A DNA stretch of 64,000 bases from an uncultured Dialister sp. (GCA_902462205.1 CABQAR010000002.1:62001-126000); one strand, 5' to 3'. Positions 1 through 8,675 are shown, counted from the stretch's first letter. Made by a program: numbers and translations. The notes: generated from the sequence alone by a model not told the origin.

Positions 1-12
1 AATCTTTTTCAT
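1..12 (-). CDS. 5' end of an OmpM-like SLH porin gene, cut by the window edge
   Basis: Only ATG AAA AAG ATT (MKKI) is inside the window. The preceding SD (AGAAGGAGCGAAGAACT) nearly matches the one before the complete OmpM gene at 60216. A second shared block occurs about 75-90 nt upstream in both leaders, at 83-104 here and 60283-60302 there. The most economical reading is a second paralogue of the SLH/OmpM outer-membrane porin. The identity rests on the leader and four codons only. Confidence 0.5.
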
Positions 13-384
13 AGTTCTTCGCTCCTTCTGAAAACAACATATCTGTCTCATCAAATACAGGATTTCAGAAAAGAACGCTGACGCGAGTTGCCGTGTTTCC
101 TCTGTCTGTCTTTCCTTCTTCCGACCTTCTCGCCATGAGACCATGCTTGAAGGTATCCTAAAGTTATCATATTTATACAATAAATGCAACCACCTTCTTA
201 AGAAAACAGAGTTAAACGTATACATCTGTTTCATCGGACATATAGTATTCATCGCTTCTAGCCTGTACAGAAAGAAACAAAAAGGCAGGACTCCGCAAAA
301 CAGAGGAATCCACGCCTTTGGTTCTGTCTGTCACGATGGCCGTCTTTGTGCCATTCTCCTGACATATTATATTTTACTTATATA
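13..384. other. Intergenic leader and promoter region of the left-edge OmpM-like gene
   Basis: No convincing gene; an 81-codon plus-strand reading frame here has no SD and no recognisable protein. On the minus strand positions 83-104 carry the leader block shared with the ompM gene at 60.2 kb (CAGAGGAAACACGG followed by CACTCG-like bases). An AT-rich stretch near 160-185 may hold the promoter. A terminator hairpin lies at 279-319. Confidence 0.5.
279..319 (-). terminator. Intrinsic terminator after the 385-963 gene
   Basis: On the minus strand an AAAGGC...GCCTTT stem with a GGA/TCC inner part is followed by a T-run, 66 nt after the stop codon of the lipoprotein-like gene. Confidence 0.6.
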
Positions 385-963
385 TTAAAATTTTTTCTCA
401 TAAATATTCTTTATCTGTCCTTTCGGACTTTCCGGTGACACATCATACTGGTATACCCTGACGGAATCCATTTTCCGTGTCTTGGCATCAGCCGTCATCG
501 TGATATGGTAAGAATGCTGCTCCTCCACCGTTTTCCCGTCCACGATGAAAGATCTTGCGTGATGCCCGGGCAGCTTGCCGACAAACTGGTAAGTATAGAT
601 ATCCGCCCCTTTCGCTACGGCGGAGTTGAATACGAATTTTCCTTCCGTTCCGAGCTTTTCATCCTTTGGCGCCAGCGGCACGCCCTGCGCCTGTCTCTTG
701 AATTCCCCAAGGATCTCATCCGTCATCGGCGGCACCTTATCCACATCATCAAGGAACAGGGCATATTCATACAGGGGAGATTTCGGCACCGGTCTCACCG
801 CCTCTTTCTTCACCGCTTCCTGCTTTGCCTCCTTCTGTTCCGTCACGGCAGGCTTCGTACCCCTGTCCGCCGTATCCGTTTTCTTATCGCCGCAGCCGGC
901 GGTAAAAAGCAGCGCAGCGACCGCCGCACCTGCGAGCAATTTCTGAAACACCCTGTCCATCAT
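385..963 (-). CDS. Putative secreted lipoprotein of unknown function
   Basis: About 192 residues. The N-terminus has a basic start, a hydrophobic stretch (AGAAVAALLF) and the lipobox-like TAGC, which points to signal peptidase II processing and a lipid-anchored envelope protein. A charged low-complexity linker rich in K, E, T and A follows (about residues 25-60), then a folded domain of about 130 residues that I do not recognise. I chose the ATG at 963 (or the adjacent one at 960) because GGAGAGGAG lies just upstream; the longer frame from 993 would put ten polar residues before the signal sequence. The gene at 1012-1593 upstream also encodes a secreted protein and may be co-transcribed. Confidence 0.7.
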   Translation of the reverse strand: MMDRVFQKLLAGAAVAALLFTAGCGDKKTDTADRGTKPAVTEQKEAKQEAVKKEAVRPVPKSPLYEYALFLDDVDKVPPMTDEILGEFKRQAQGVPLAPKDEKLGTEGKFVFNSAVAKGADIYTYQFVGKLPGHHARSFIVDGKTVEEQHSYHITMTADAKTRKMDSVRVYQYDVSPESPKGQIKNIYEKKF

Positions 964-1011
964 ACTCCTCTCCGGCCAAATATCGGAATCCATGCCGCTT
1001 CCTCCCGGCCA

Positions 1012-1593
1012 TCAGAAAATCTCCTCCAATTCCCGGAATTTTTTCAGATGGAGCGTCCTGAGCACTGTTTCAGAGCCCGTCTCATCCACTCCCCGGTTTT
1101 CATAAAGCTGTCTTATAATAATCTCCAGCCCGCGTTCGTTTCCATATATATCTTTGTAAATCACGATATATTCTGTCACCATGTACATGTCATCTCTCCT
1201 TGGCTTGTCGATCTGCCACGCCTCCAACATGTCATGGGCGGAAATAAGGCGGCGGATCTTTGTATATCCGTACTCCTCCGCATGCCGTACCATTTCTTTC
1301 ATATCCAGCAGAAGCTGCTCCACCCTTGTATCCCGGACGACGATCTGTTCTTCCGGATCCCCCTCGTCACTTCTGGAAATACTGGTCAGCCACACCGCAT
1401 ACTCATCACTTGACTCCAGATGATGCACATTTTGATCATAATAAAAGGAAAAATAGGAATTTCCCGCCTCGGCCACCGTATCTTTCCTGACCGTGCCTGC
1501 ATGTACATCCTCCTGTGCCGTTGAAACAAAAGTACAGGGCGCCGCGAGCAGCAATCCGGCCAGCGCCAGCCCCGCCATTCCTTTCCACCTCAT
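1012..1593 (-). CDS. Secreted protein of unknown function
   Basis: About 193 residues. A clear signal peptide (MRWKG, then GLALAGLLLAAP) ends near STA-QED. The mature part is acidic and mixed alpha/beta; one segment, YIVIYKDIYGNERGLEIII, looks like a beta strand pair. No family recognised. GGAAGGG abuts the ATG at 1602 and sits 9 nt before the ATG at 1593, so the downstream start is more likely. It lies 48 nt before the lipoprotein-like gene, in the same orientation. Confidence 0.65.
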   Translation of the reverse strand: MRWKGMAGLALAGLLLAAPCTFVSTAQEDVHAGTVRKDTVAEAGNSYFSFYYDQNVHHLESSDEYAVWLTSISRSDEGDPEEQIVVRDTRVEQLLLDMKEMVRHAEEYGYTKIRRLISAHDMLEAWQIDKPRRDDMYMVTEYIVIYKDIYGNERGLEIIIRQLYENRGVDETGSETVLRTLHLKKFRELEEIF

Positions 1594-1684
1594 GTGATAC
1601 ACATCCCTTCCGCATAATCAGAAATTCGCCTTATGGCTGATTTTCTCTTTTTCCGATTCCTTTCTGTTTCCAGTATAGCAAAAG

Positions 1685-1718
1685 AAATAAAAAAATAACC
1701 TGTACTTTATTACAGGTT
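1685..1718 (-). terminator. Intrinsic terminator after tatD
   Basis: Minus-strand AACCTGTA-ATAAAG-TACAGGTT, a perfect 8-bp stem, followed by ATTTTTTTATT. It lies about 50 nt after the tatD stop. Confidence 0.8.
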
Positions 1719-1768
1719 AGAAAACTTTTATAATGTTTCTCTTTTTATCGCATGGGATAGCGGTCCTC

Positions 1769-2545
1769 TCATCCTATTCCAAAAAGCCGTTCCGTATTCT
1801 GCTTCGCGGCCCGGATAAGCTCCTCCTCCCCGACCCCCATGTAATGCGCCAGCGCCCGGATGACATAGATGATATTCTGCGGCACATTCGTCCGTTTCAG
1901 CCCGGGAACGCCACGGGGCGTCAGATACGGCGCATCCGTTTCCACAAGGACACGATCCAATGGCAGGATTTTCACGGCTGCACGCAAAGCATCCGCCCGC
2001 CGCTCATCACAGATCCATCCCGTGATTCCGATGGAAAAGCCCATTTCCAGCAGCTTTTCCAGTGTCTCCTTGTTTCCCGTATAGCAATGCACGACGGAAC
2101 GTCTGCATATTTCCCCATGCCCGTCAAAGCAGGAAATGAAATCCTCCTCCGCTTCCCGTTCATGAAGGAAAAGCGGCTTCCCCAGCTTCTCCCCGAGGGC
2201 GATCAGTCTTTTGAAATAATGAAGCTGGTTCTCCTTCCGTGAATACATCCGGTCGTAATCCAGTCCGCATTCTCCGACCGCCACGATGCGCGGATTCGAA
2301 GACACGATTTCCTCTATCCTCTTTATATCCGCCTCTGACGCGTCATCCGCGCTGTGGGGATGGATTCCTGCCGTGCCGTAGACATCATGGGTCTTCACAA
2401 AGGCATCCACCAGTTCATTCTCCTTTGCTTCCGATCCTGTCAGAATGCAGCAGACTCCCGCCGCCTCCGCCTCTGCGATCACCTTTTCCGCATCCGGGAA
2501 AGAACGGGTAAACAGATTCAGTCCTATATCATAATATTTTCTCAT
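1769..2545 (-). CDS. tatD: TatD-type metal-dependent DNase
   Basis: 258 residues, the length of E. coli TatD (about 260). TatD is a TIM-barrel metallo-hydrolase with 3'-5' exonuclease activity linked to DNA repair. Visible family signatures are YDIGLNL at the start, AGIHPH, the metal-binding VGECGLDYDR, a first-shell His in FLHER, VVHCYTG, GITGWICDERR and the terminal LVETDAPYLTPRG. GITGWICDERR is close to E. coli TatD and separates it from the YcfH and YjjV branches. The ATG at 2545 is preceded by AAGGAG at 7 nt; the longer frame to 2608 has no SD and adds 21 unrelated residues. Confidence 0.92.
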   Translation of the reverse strand: MRKYYDIGLNLFTRSFPDAEKVIAEAEAAGVCCILTGSEAKENELVDAFVKTHDVYGTAGIHPHSADDASEADIKRIEEIVSSNPRIVAVGECGLDYDRMYSRKENQLHYFKRLIALGEKLGKPLFLHEREAEEDFISCFDGHGEICRRSVVHCYTGNKETLEKLLEMGFSIGITGWICDERRADALRAAVKILPLDRVLVETDAPYLTPRGVPGLKRTNVPQNIIYVIRALAHYMGVGEEELIRAAKQNTERLFGIG

Positions 2546-2635
2546 TGATGATCTCCTTATCTCCTCTGCATGATTGTACACTGTTTTCCTCTTTTCGCCA
2601 AAGCGCACTTCCCGGACAGGAACCCCTGCACCATA

Positions 2636-2685
2636 AAATCCCGTTCTGCCGGAGCATTTTTTCCTGCCCCTGCAAAACGGGATTT
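2636..2685 (-). terminator. Terminator after the yjiH-yjiG-amidohydrolase operon
   Basis: AAATCCCGTT pairs with AACGGGATTT across a loop of about 28 nt that is itself partly self-complementary; a short T-run follows on the minus strand. Confidence 0.6.
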
Positions 2686-2702
2686 CCCCTCACGGACTAT
2701 AT

Positions 2703-3797
2703 TTATCCGAGAACCTTTTTAACGATGCCCTTGTGCAGCTTCACGCCGTAAGGGAGCGCATCATGGTTGAAATGCATGGCCGGATCGTGAAGTCCGGGCT
2801 CTGCATCTTCTCCCAGCGCGATGAATCCCGTCTTCAATTCCGGTTTCATTTTCGGATACCAGAAGAAATCCTCGCCCCCCGCCGTCGTAATCGGAGGAAT
2901 ATAGGCGGCTTCGCCGAGTTCCTCTTTAATGACCTCTCCGATCATGTCGGTGATTTCCGGCGTGATGATGGAAGCAGGCGTCTGATGAAGGATTGTAAAG
3001 TCCGCCTTCGCGCCGATGGAAGCGGCCGCGTTCTCCGCCGCCGTCCTTAGCTTCTGAATCATCAGCTCCATGATGTCATTATCCCGACTGCGGAGATCGA
3101 AAGTCAGCGTGGCAAATCCCGGCACCGCATTTGCTACGCCTGCATCCGCATGCATCTGCGTGGCCTTCAGATTATAAACGATATTGGAATTGAACCGGAG
3201 CGCATTGGCCGCCTGTACGATGAGGCAGGCCGCGTCCAGCGCGCTCGTACCGAGATACGGACGGGCGCCATGGCTCTGCACGCCGGTGATATCGATCTTC
3301 ACATGCGTTGCCGCGCTGTAATACAGGGCAGGCGCCGCTTCCCCGACACGGCATTCCTGGATCGGACGGCCGTGCATCCCGATAAGAATGTCGATATCAT
3401 CAATCACGCCGCCCTTCAGCATGGACAAAGCGCCCTCGCTCGTTTCCTCCGCCGGCTGGAAAAGAAGCTTCAGCTTGCCTTTTTTCACCAGCTTTTCTTC
3501 CATGATTTCTTCTGCCGCCGCCAGAAGCATGGACATATGTCCGTCATGGCCGCAGAGATGCGCCGCGCCTCCATCCTTCGTTCCGAGGGCGTCCATATCC
3601 GAACGGAGTCCGAGGACCGGCCCCGGCACGCCGCTGTCATACACGGCCACCACGCCGGTCGCTCCTCCCACATTCGTTTCCACCTCGTAACCAAGCCCTT
3701 TAAGCACCTCCGCCACATAGGCAGCCGTCTTAAATTCTTTCATCCCCACTTCAGGAATCGTATGCAAATATTCAAAATGCTTCAATACTTCTGCCAT
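2703..3797 (-). CDS. M20 family amidohydrolase (N-acyl amino acid or hippurate hydrolase-like)
   Basis: 364 residues. M20D enzymes are di-metal hydrolases that remove acyl groups from amino acids or related amides. Motifs: the metal-binding CGHDGH (Cys82, His84, His87), the catalytic PAEET, IGMHG in place of the usual GLHV, the dimerisation-domain SHGARP, and GGEDFFWY near the C-terminus with the last metal ligand region. GAGGAGG at 6 nt supports the ATG at 3797. It is the last gene of an operon with yjiH and yjiG. In enterobacteria the yjiHG pair is followed by isoaspartyl dipeptidase iadA, so pairing this membrane module with a peptidase-like hydrolase seems to recur. The exact substrate cannot be read from sequence. 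Confidence 0.85.
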   Translation of the reverse strand: MAEVLKHFEYLHTIPEVGMKEFKTAAYVAEVLKGLGYEVETNVGGATGVVAVYDSGVPGPVLGLRSDMDALGTKDGGAAHLCGHDGHMSMLLAAAEEIMEEKLVKKGKLKLLFQPAEETSEGALSMLKGGVIDDIDILIGMHGRPIQECRVGEAAPALYYSAATHVKIDITGVQSHGARPYLGTSALDAACLIVQAANALRFNSNIVYNLKATQMHADAGVANAVPGFATLTFDLRSRDNDIMELMIQKLRTAAENAAASIGAKADFTILHQTPASIITPEITDMIGEVIKEELGEAAYIPPITTAGGEDFFWYPKMKPELKTGFIALGEDAEPGLHDPAMHFNHDALPYGVKLHKGIVKKVLG

Positions 3798-3833
3798 GAT
3801 ATTCCTCCTCTGCTTCCACCAATCCTGAAAAGC

Positions 3834-4322
3834 TTATCTGAAAAACGGCATCAGCAGCTTCATAATGAACATGCCCACAAAAGCGTTGAATATACTGATG
3901 ACCATAAGCAGCGGCCAGTATTTCTTCGGCACATCCGCCAAACCGAGCAAACGGCCCATGTACTGAATCTGTGACGCCATGAGCAGCAGCGCCGGCATGA
4001 GGATCGTCACATGCTCCTGATTAATGATGCCCGACGCATACATGGAAGCCGCCACGCCGACACCGGCAGAGCAGGACAGCCATGTCGTCAGAAGGATAAC
4101 GAACGACTGACCGGGCAGCCCGAAAATCCCCATGATCGGTCCGAGCCAGTAGCCCAAAAAATCCATGACGCCCAGAATATTTAAAATATAAGCGATGACA
4201 TAAGCCATCAGGATATTCGGCACCAGATTCTGAGTCGCCAGATTCCAGCCCTTCCTCGCACCGCCGATGAAGATATCAAATATGTTCGGCGTATTCTGTG
4301 TTGTCTTCGTCTCAGTTGTCAT
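3834..4322 (-). CDS. yjiG: YjiG-family inner-membrane protein
   Basis: 162 residues with about four membrane segments and the nucleoside-recognition/gate domain fold related to SpmB. The opening DIFIGGARKGWNLATQNLVPN and the SAGVGVAASMYASG segment match the YjiG pattern. The start at 4322 overlaps the end of yjiH by 11 nt and has AAGGAG upstream, which suggests coupled translation. YjiH and YjiG together probably form one membrane complex; the transported or sensed molecule is unknown. The downstream amidohydrolase suggests a link to an acylated amino acid or peptide. Confidence 0.82.
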   Translation of the reverse strand: MTTETKTTQNTPNIFDIFIGGARKGWNLATQNLVPNILMAYVIAYILNILGVMDFLGYWLGPIMGIFGLPGQSFVILLTTWLSCSAGVGVAASMYASGIINQEHVTILMPALLLMASQIQYMGRLLGLADVPKKYWPLLMVISIFNAFVGMFIMKLLMPFFR

Positions 4323-4992
4323 GTTTGAAATCTCCTTTATATACGGAATCCAGTACGAACCGGCAGATGATGGCGCCGACGAACTTCATGACCATGATCA
4401 CCGCGATCGGAACGATGATCGGGCAAAGCATGAAACCGAAGAGCGCCCCGGCAATCGCGAAATAATTATTAATCGTGCCTGCGCCGGAATACTGCCATGC
4501 GGCAATAATGGTCTGCTCACGCTTATCAATCATGCCTTCATCATACAGCTCCTTCGTCAGGGCCGCCCCTGCGTCCGTGCTCTGCAGGTCGGTGATCAAT
4601 GCAAGGCCGACAAGTCCGGGCACATCCATCAGCGGCTTGAAAAGAGGCGTCATCAGCTTCTGCGCCGCCGCGAGCGCGCCGTAATGATCCAGCACATCCA
4701 CGATGCCGATGGCCAGCATGACCGAGGGAATCAGCGACAGAGCGAACAGGAAACCGCCGCGGGCGCTGACACCGCCGGCACCGACGAACGTCGCCTTCGC
4801 CGGATCCTTCATCGTCCCGAATTTACCAATCAGCGTACTGTAATCAAATGCCTTCAGCCATTCCGCCCCCTGTATGGTCGCGAAAATGCCCGCGAAAAAC
4901 AGAATGCCGAAAATCAGGGCCAGCATCCCTTTCATGCCGACCTTGGGCAGCTTTCCGATTGAATCAGGCTGTGTCTTTTTTTCTTCTTCCAT
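4312..4992 (-). CDS. yjiH: YjiH-family inner-membrane protein
   Basis: 226 residues, the usual length for YjiH. A short charged cytoplasmic N-terminus is followed by five or six membrane segments, with the gate-domain motif ITDLQSTDAGAALTKELYDEG near residue 135. The start at 4992 has GGAGG at 8 nt. It is the first gene of the operon, 140 nt downstream of a good promoter at 5138-5166. Confidence 0.82.
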   Translation of the reverse strand: MEEEKKTQPDSIGKLPKVGMKGMLALIFGILFFAGIFATIQGAEWLKAFDYSTLIGKFGTMKDPAKATFVGAGGVSARGGFLFALSLIPSVMLAIGIVDVLDHYGALAAAQKLMTPLFKPLMDVPGLVGLALITDLQSTDAGAALTKELYDEGMIDKREQTIIAAWQYSGAGTINNYFAIAGALFGFMLCPIIVPIAVIMVMKFVGAIICRFVLDSVYKGDFKHDN

Positions 4993-5137
4993 AAATCCAT
5001 CCTCCTATACATCCGTTAACCACAAAATGAACCTGCAACCTCTTTCGATAACAAAAACATGACTTCTCTTCTTCCTTCCTCCTTATCTGACCACATCACA
5101 ATGAAACAGAAAACATTCCTAAAAATGTTTGTGTCCC

Positions 5138-5166
5138 ATTATAAAGGAATAAAATGCCCCTGTAAA
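5138..5166 (-). promoter_or_regulatory. Sigma-A type promoter of the yjiH operon
   Basis: Minus strand TTTACA (5166-5161), 17-nt spacer, TATAAT (5143-5138). Transcription would start near 5131. The first leader bases can fold into AAACATT/AATGTTT at about 5112-5131. Confidence 0.75.
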
Positions 5167-5342
5167 CCCGACGGCTTCAGGCAGACACGGCAAACAGGGG
5201 CGTAATCCTTTGCATACGGAACCTAAACGAAGCATCAGAAAGATTTTCACCAACCCTTTTCAGGAAATACAGACCCGCTTTCTGCCGATATCTTGATAAT
5301 TCTGATGAAATCAGTTAGAATAGGAAAGTACAAACAACATAT

Positions 5343-5416
5343 GCGGGTGTAGTTCATCGGTAGAACGCCAGCTTCCCAAGCTGGACAGGAGGGTTCGACT
5401 CCCTTCATCCGCTCCA
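5343..5416 (+). tRNA. tRNA-Gly(CCC)
   Basis: 74 nt including an encoded CCA. The cloverleaf is complete: acceptor GCGGGTG/CATCCGC, D arm GTTC/GAAC, anticodon stem CCAGC/GCTGG with loop TTCCCAA (anticodon CCC), T arm GAGGG-TTCGACT-CCCTT, discriminator T. Confidence 0.95.
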
Positions 5417-5420
5417 CAGG

Positions 5421-5457
5421 AAAACTCCCCTGCCGCATGAAACTGCAGGGGAGTTTT
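5421..5457 (+). terminator. Terminator of tRNA-Gly
   Basis: AAAACTCCCCTGC pairs with GCAGGGGAGTTTT, starting 5 nt after the CCA end; the stem ends in TTTT followed by ATT. Confidence 0.85.
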
Positions 5458-5481
5458 ATTTACATTCTCCTCTCTATAACC

Positions 5482-5523
5482 ATAAGAAAAGTGCACCTGC
5501 CTGTGCGGGTGCACTTTTCTTAT
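5482..5523. terminator. Bidirectional terminator between tRNA-Gly and the first adhesin gene
   Basis: A perfect 16-bp inverted repeat (ATAAGAAAAGTGCACC and its complement) that extends 3 bp further to a CTGT loop. It ends the adhesin transcript on the minus strand and backs up the tRNA terminator on the plus strand. Confidence 0.8.
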
Positions 5524-5558
5524 CGCCTTGCATATCATTCGGAATTGATTGCAGCAGT

Positions 5559-8095
5559 CTATTTCTTTTCTGCCTGCCCTTCATCCTTTTCCTTCCTCAT
5601 GTCTAAAATAGCCTGTTTGAGCATTTCCACCTCGGCCTGCAGCTCCTTGATTTCCCTTGCCATTTCGACCTTGGAGGTGGACACATGGTTGCCCTGTCCC
5701 AGTTTGACAGATACGCCTGCATTGACCATGTTCTCGCCACCGCCTATGGAAGCGCCTACGCTCACCATCGTATCCTCATTCGGACGATAGAAAGCCCCCA
5801 GTGCGGCCGCATTGGCGCCGTTGTAATTGCCATAGCCTGCCGAGATATCCCACTTGTCCTCCGCGTCAAAATCAAGCGGATGGAGCGCCGCCAACGCCGC
5901 TGCACCTGCGCCTGCCCTATTGATCCGGTCGCCCAGTTTTCCGACCTGGTTGCCCATGTTATTGATAGTCGTGTTCAGATTATTGATGCTCTCCGTATTC
6001 TTCTGGATATTGCCCGCATTGGTCTTTACCTGTCTGTCCAGTGCGGAAATATTCGCGCCTGCCGTGTTGTCTTTCTTTACATAAGTTCCATCACCTGACA
6101 CACGGGTTTCATTATAGACGGTATTACCGCTCACGATTCCCGTATTCCCGGGCGCCACCTGTCCGTCCGCCTTTACGCTCACGGTAAAAACAGTGCTTCC
6201 ATCCGCATCCTTTGCTTCGTCTACTGTTACATTCGTTCCTGCCTTGACTGCTGTGTGTTTAACTGCTTCTCCGGCAACAGAAGAAGCAAGCCGGCTGACC
6301 GCTTTCAGCTGCGCCACGTTCACGGCATCCGTATCTTCAGTGCCGGCTGCCACACCAGTGATCTGGCGGGAAACCCCTTTTGAAGCGTCGCCGACCGCAA
6401 TCGCTCCGGCAGAGGATTTAAAGGGCGCCAGCAACATGTTTTTTTCCTGCACGACAGGCTTTAATTCCGCTGCTGCCGCATTCACTGCAGGAATGGCCTT
6501 GAAATAATATTTGATATATGCATCAGTATATGCAGCCGCCGCAGCATCCTTCGCCTGTTTATTTTCCTGCGTGGGATTGGCATCATAAGCGGCGGAAGCC
6601 GCTTGATCCGCGGCCACTGCCGTATTAAAGGCATTCTCAGCAGCAAGATAATTATTGTATGCCGTATCATAGGCGGCCTGTTTGGGTGCCAGCCTTGTAT
6701 TGATGTCAGCAAGTTCTGCTGTCTTACCCAACGCTGCGGCAATGGCGGTCTCACTGGCAAAAGCTGCCTTGCTGACCGGGTCATATCCTAATTTTTCTCC
6801 TGCCCTGCGGTCAGCCACGGAATTGCTTCCCAAAGCCACGGTACCCGCCACATTCGTTATCGCATTTTTCCCAATCGCCATGGAATTCGCAGCGTTTGCA
6901 GTGGCACCTTTCCCGATCGCCGCAGAGTTAGTTGCACTTACCGTGACGATGCCTCCGCTGAGGGCCGTGGAATTTTCGGCTTGCGCCTCGGATTCTTCAC
7001 CTGCGACAAAGCTGGTGCGTCCGGTGGCCTTACTGAAACTTCCCGCGGCAAAACTGTTCTCTCCTTCCGCCTCCGTGTTAAGATTCAGCGCCACGGAGTT
7101 GGCTCCCAAAGCTTTTGTAGAATTGCCTAACGCGACGGAGTTATTCCCACTGGCAATCAGTTCAGAATCCAATTCTCCCATACTATTGGTCGATCCACCA
7201 TAACCAATCGCCAGAGAGTTTGTACCTGCGGCGATGACCCTTTCACCATAAGCAATTGAGTTCCTGCCATAGGCAATCGAACCCTCACCGCCGGCAAAGG
7301 CGAAGCTGTTGCCCGCCACGGAATACCAGCCTGTAGCGATAGCGCCTGTCGCCCCCGCCGCCGTACCAAAGCCAAGCGCCGTAGCATAACCATATTCAGC
7401 CGCACTGTCCGCTTTCTTGAAACGAGCGCCACCTGTAGGGGCGTTCTCGGCCGCATAGGAAATATTCGTAATGCGGCCTTCTGCATCCTTTATTACGGTG
7501 GGATCAAGCTCGATGCCTGCAATCGTCAGACAGCCGAGCGCTGTGTTTCCTCCCTCAAGGCCCAACGGCCCGCTGCTCCTGTGTGATCCGACCTGATTGA
7601 ATCTGCCGTAAATATTTTGAATGTATTGCTGGTGCCTGTAATCTGAATAGATATGCTCACCATTGTCGATAACAAAGCCGTTGATATTGATAAGGCAGTT
7701 GAACTGAGTTGGATCTGTTGGCGGATTTACTGTTTGACTGACAATGGAAATAGCGCCGATCTGCGCTTTGCCGTCGCCGTCAAGACCAATTGTACCAATC
7801 TGCGCAGTGCCGTTGTCCTTGCCGTTAAAAATAATATTATTACCTATTTGCTCTTTGCCGCTATCGTTGCCGTCAAGAGTAATAGCGCCGATTTTCCCTA
7901 TATTATCAGTCGGCGCAAGATCTGTAGCACTGACCCCCCCCCATGACCGACAGTCAATAAAAAAGTCATCAAAAGCGCTGACATCGAAACAGCGCTTTTT
8001 GATGACTTCGTTTTTTTATGGTTCCCCGTTATTTCTGAAACAACGATATAACTGCTTTTTAACGCACTCCAGATAACTTTATAAATTCTATTCAT
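5559..8095 (-). CDS. Phase-variable trimeric autotransporter adhesin (YadA-like), out of frame in this sequence
   Basis: The ATG at 8095 (SD GGAGAGG at 7 nt) opens an ESPR signal (MNRIYKVIWSALKSSYIVVS) and a hydrophobic core (SALLMTFLLTV). A run of nine G follows. As sequenced the frame leaves the tract into a stop at 7898-7900. With one more G, or two fewer, it continues as VSATDLAPTD without a stop into the large open frame that reaches 5559, about 845 residues in all. The passenger holds head repeats of the NSVALG type, an Ala-rich helical insert, a DAVNVAQLK neck, stalk and YadA-type anchor (AALHPLDFD to VSVKLGQG), then a coiled-coil tail of about 40 residues. Such proteins trimerise in the outer membrane and bind host or bacterial surfaces. 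The G tract falls just before the likely signal peptidase site, VSA-TD. Slipped-strand ON/OFF switching is inferred; a sequencing error or fixed pseudogene is the alternative. If the frame is not restored, only 5559-7565 is open. Confidence 0.8.
7934..7942 (-). repeat. Nine-base G tract (C on the plus strand), candidate phase-variation switch
   Basis: Plus strand TGA, nine C, ATGACC. Codon positions show the ESPR frame (H codon at 7945) and the passenger frame (codon at 7934) differ by one base across this tract. Ten or seven G would join them. Confidence 0.85.
7965..8006 (-). terminator. Terminator-like hairpin inside the signal-peptide coding region
   Basis: On the minus strand GTCATCAAAAAGCGCTG pairs with CAGCGCTTTTGATGAC (16 bp plus one bulged A, 9-nt loop) and is followed at once by TTTTTTATT. 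It has the form of an intrinsic terminator, yet it encodes residues of the adhesin signal peptide, upstream of the G tract. Whether it stops RNA polymerase is not known. Confidence 0.6.
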
Positions 8096-8493
8096 AAGCA
8101 GACCTCTCCTGTCAGCCACCACATAAAATATCCCCGATGATAAATAGATTAAGCCGTATCTTTTCTTTTTTTACATTCTCCTTACAATTTTTACATTTCA
8201 AAGAAATAAATTATATTATGTTTCTTGATTTTCTTTTATAGTCTTCCAAAAATTAAGTCCTCCCTATGATACCACTCCTCATACACATGACGCAAACAAA
8301 ATGATTTATTTATGCATAAATCGCATAAGCATTCCAAATATTAGATAATCGGTCATAAATGGTTATATATGAAGAATCAGCATGATCAGTAAATCCGACT
8401 GTATAATCTGCATATTAAGAAACTAAATCAGACGTTTCAATGAATACAGACAGCTGAAAAGCAGCGGGCCGTTGAAAATGCCTGCTGCTCTTT
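8096..8493. other. AT-rich upstream region of the first adhesin gene
   Basis: No gene. The part next to the adhesin start (to about 8200) is duplicated further upstream at 8499-8675. A hairpin that follows the upstream minigene lies at 8457-8495. Possible promoter elements exist in the AT-rich bases 8160-8270, but none is clear enough to call. Confidence 0.5.
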
Positions 8494-8495
8494 TT
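8457..8495 (-). terminator. Hairpin after the ESPR minigene
   Basis: AGCAGCAGGC pairs with GCCCGCTGCT (one wobble) across a 10-nt loop, then TTTTC on the minus strand. It directly follows the stop codon of the minigene. Confidence 0.6.
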
Positions 8496-8571
8496 ATTGT
8501 CCCGTTATTTCTGAAATAACGACATGACTGCTTTTTAACGTACCCCAAATGACTTTATACATCCTGTTCAT
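8494..8571 (-). pseudogene. ESPR minigene: duplicated, truncated start of an adhesin gene
   Basis: ATG at 8571 with GGAGA upstream, then 25 codons, MNRMYKVIWGTLKSSHVVIS followed by EITGQ and TAA. It matches the first residues of the adhesin starting at 8095 at nearly every position, but has no hydrophobic core and ends in a hairpin. It is most simply a remnant of a tandem duplication. A translated leader peptide or a recombination donor for the adhesin start are less likely alternatives. Confidence 0.65.
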
Positions 8572-8675
8572 AATCAGACTTCTCCTGTCAGCTGCCACGC
8601 AAAAGATATCCCTGATGATAAACAGATTAAGCCGTACCTTTTTATTTTTTTATTATTTTACCGTTTTTCATATTT
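8499..8675. repeat. Direct duplicate of the adhesin start region (partner at about 8025-8200)
   Basis: The two blocks align for about 175 bp with small differences, offset by about 474 bp. They cover the ESPR codons, SD and upstream AT-rich leader. Shared landmarks are CTCCTGTCAG and GATGATAAA-AGATTAAGCCGTA. Confidence 0.75.

Noticed and set aside
143..388. 81-codon plus-strand frame near the left edge
   Set aside because: No SD, overlaps the terminator of the lipoprotein gene and the leader of the left-edge gene.
4993..5130. Riboswitch in the leader of yjiH
   Set aside because: The leader is about 140 nt and has one small hairpin, but no known riboswitch core and no terminator before the SD.
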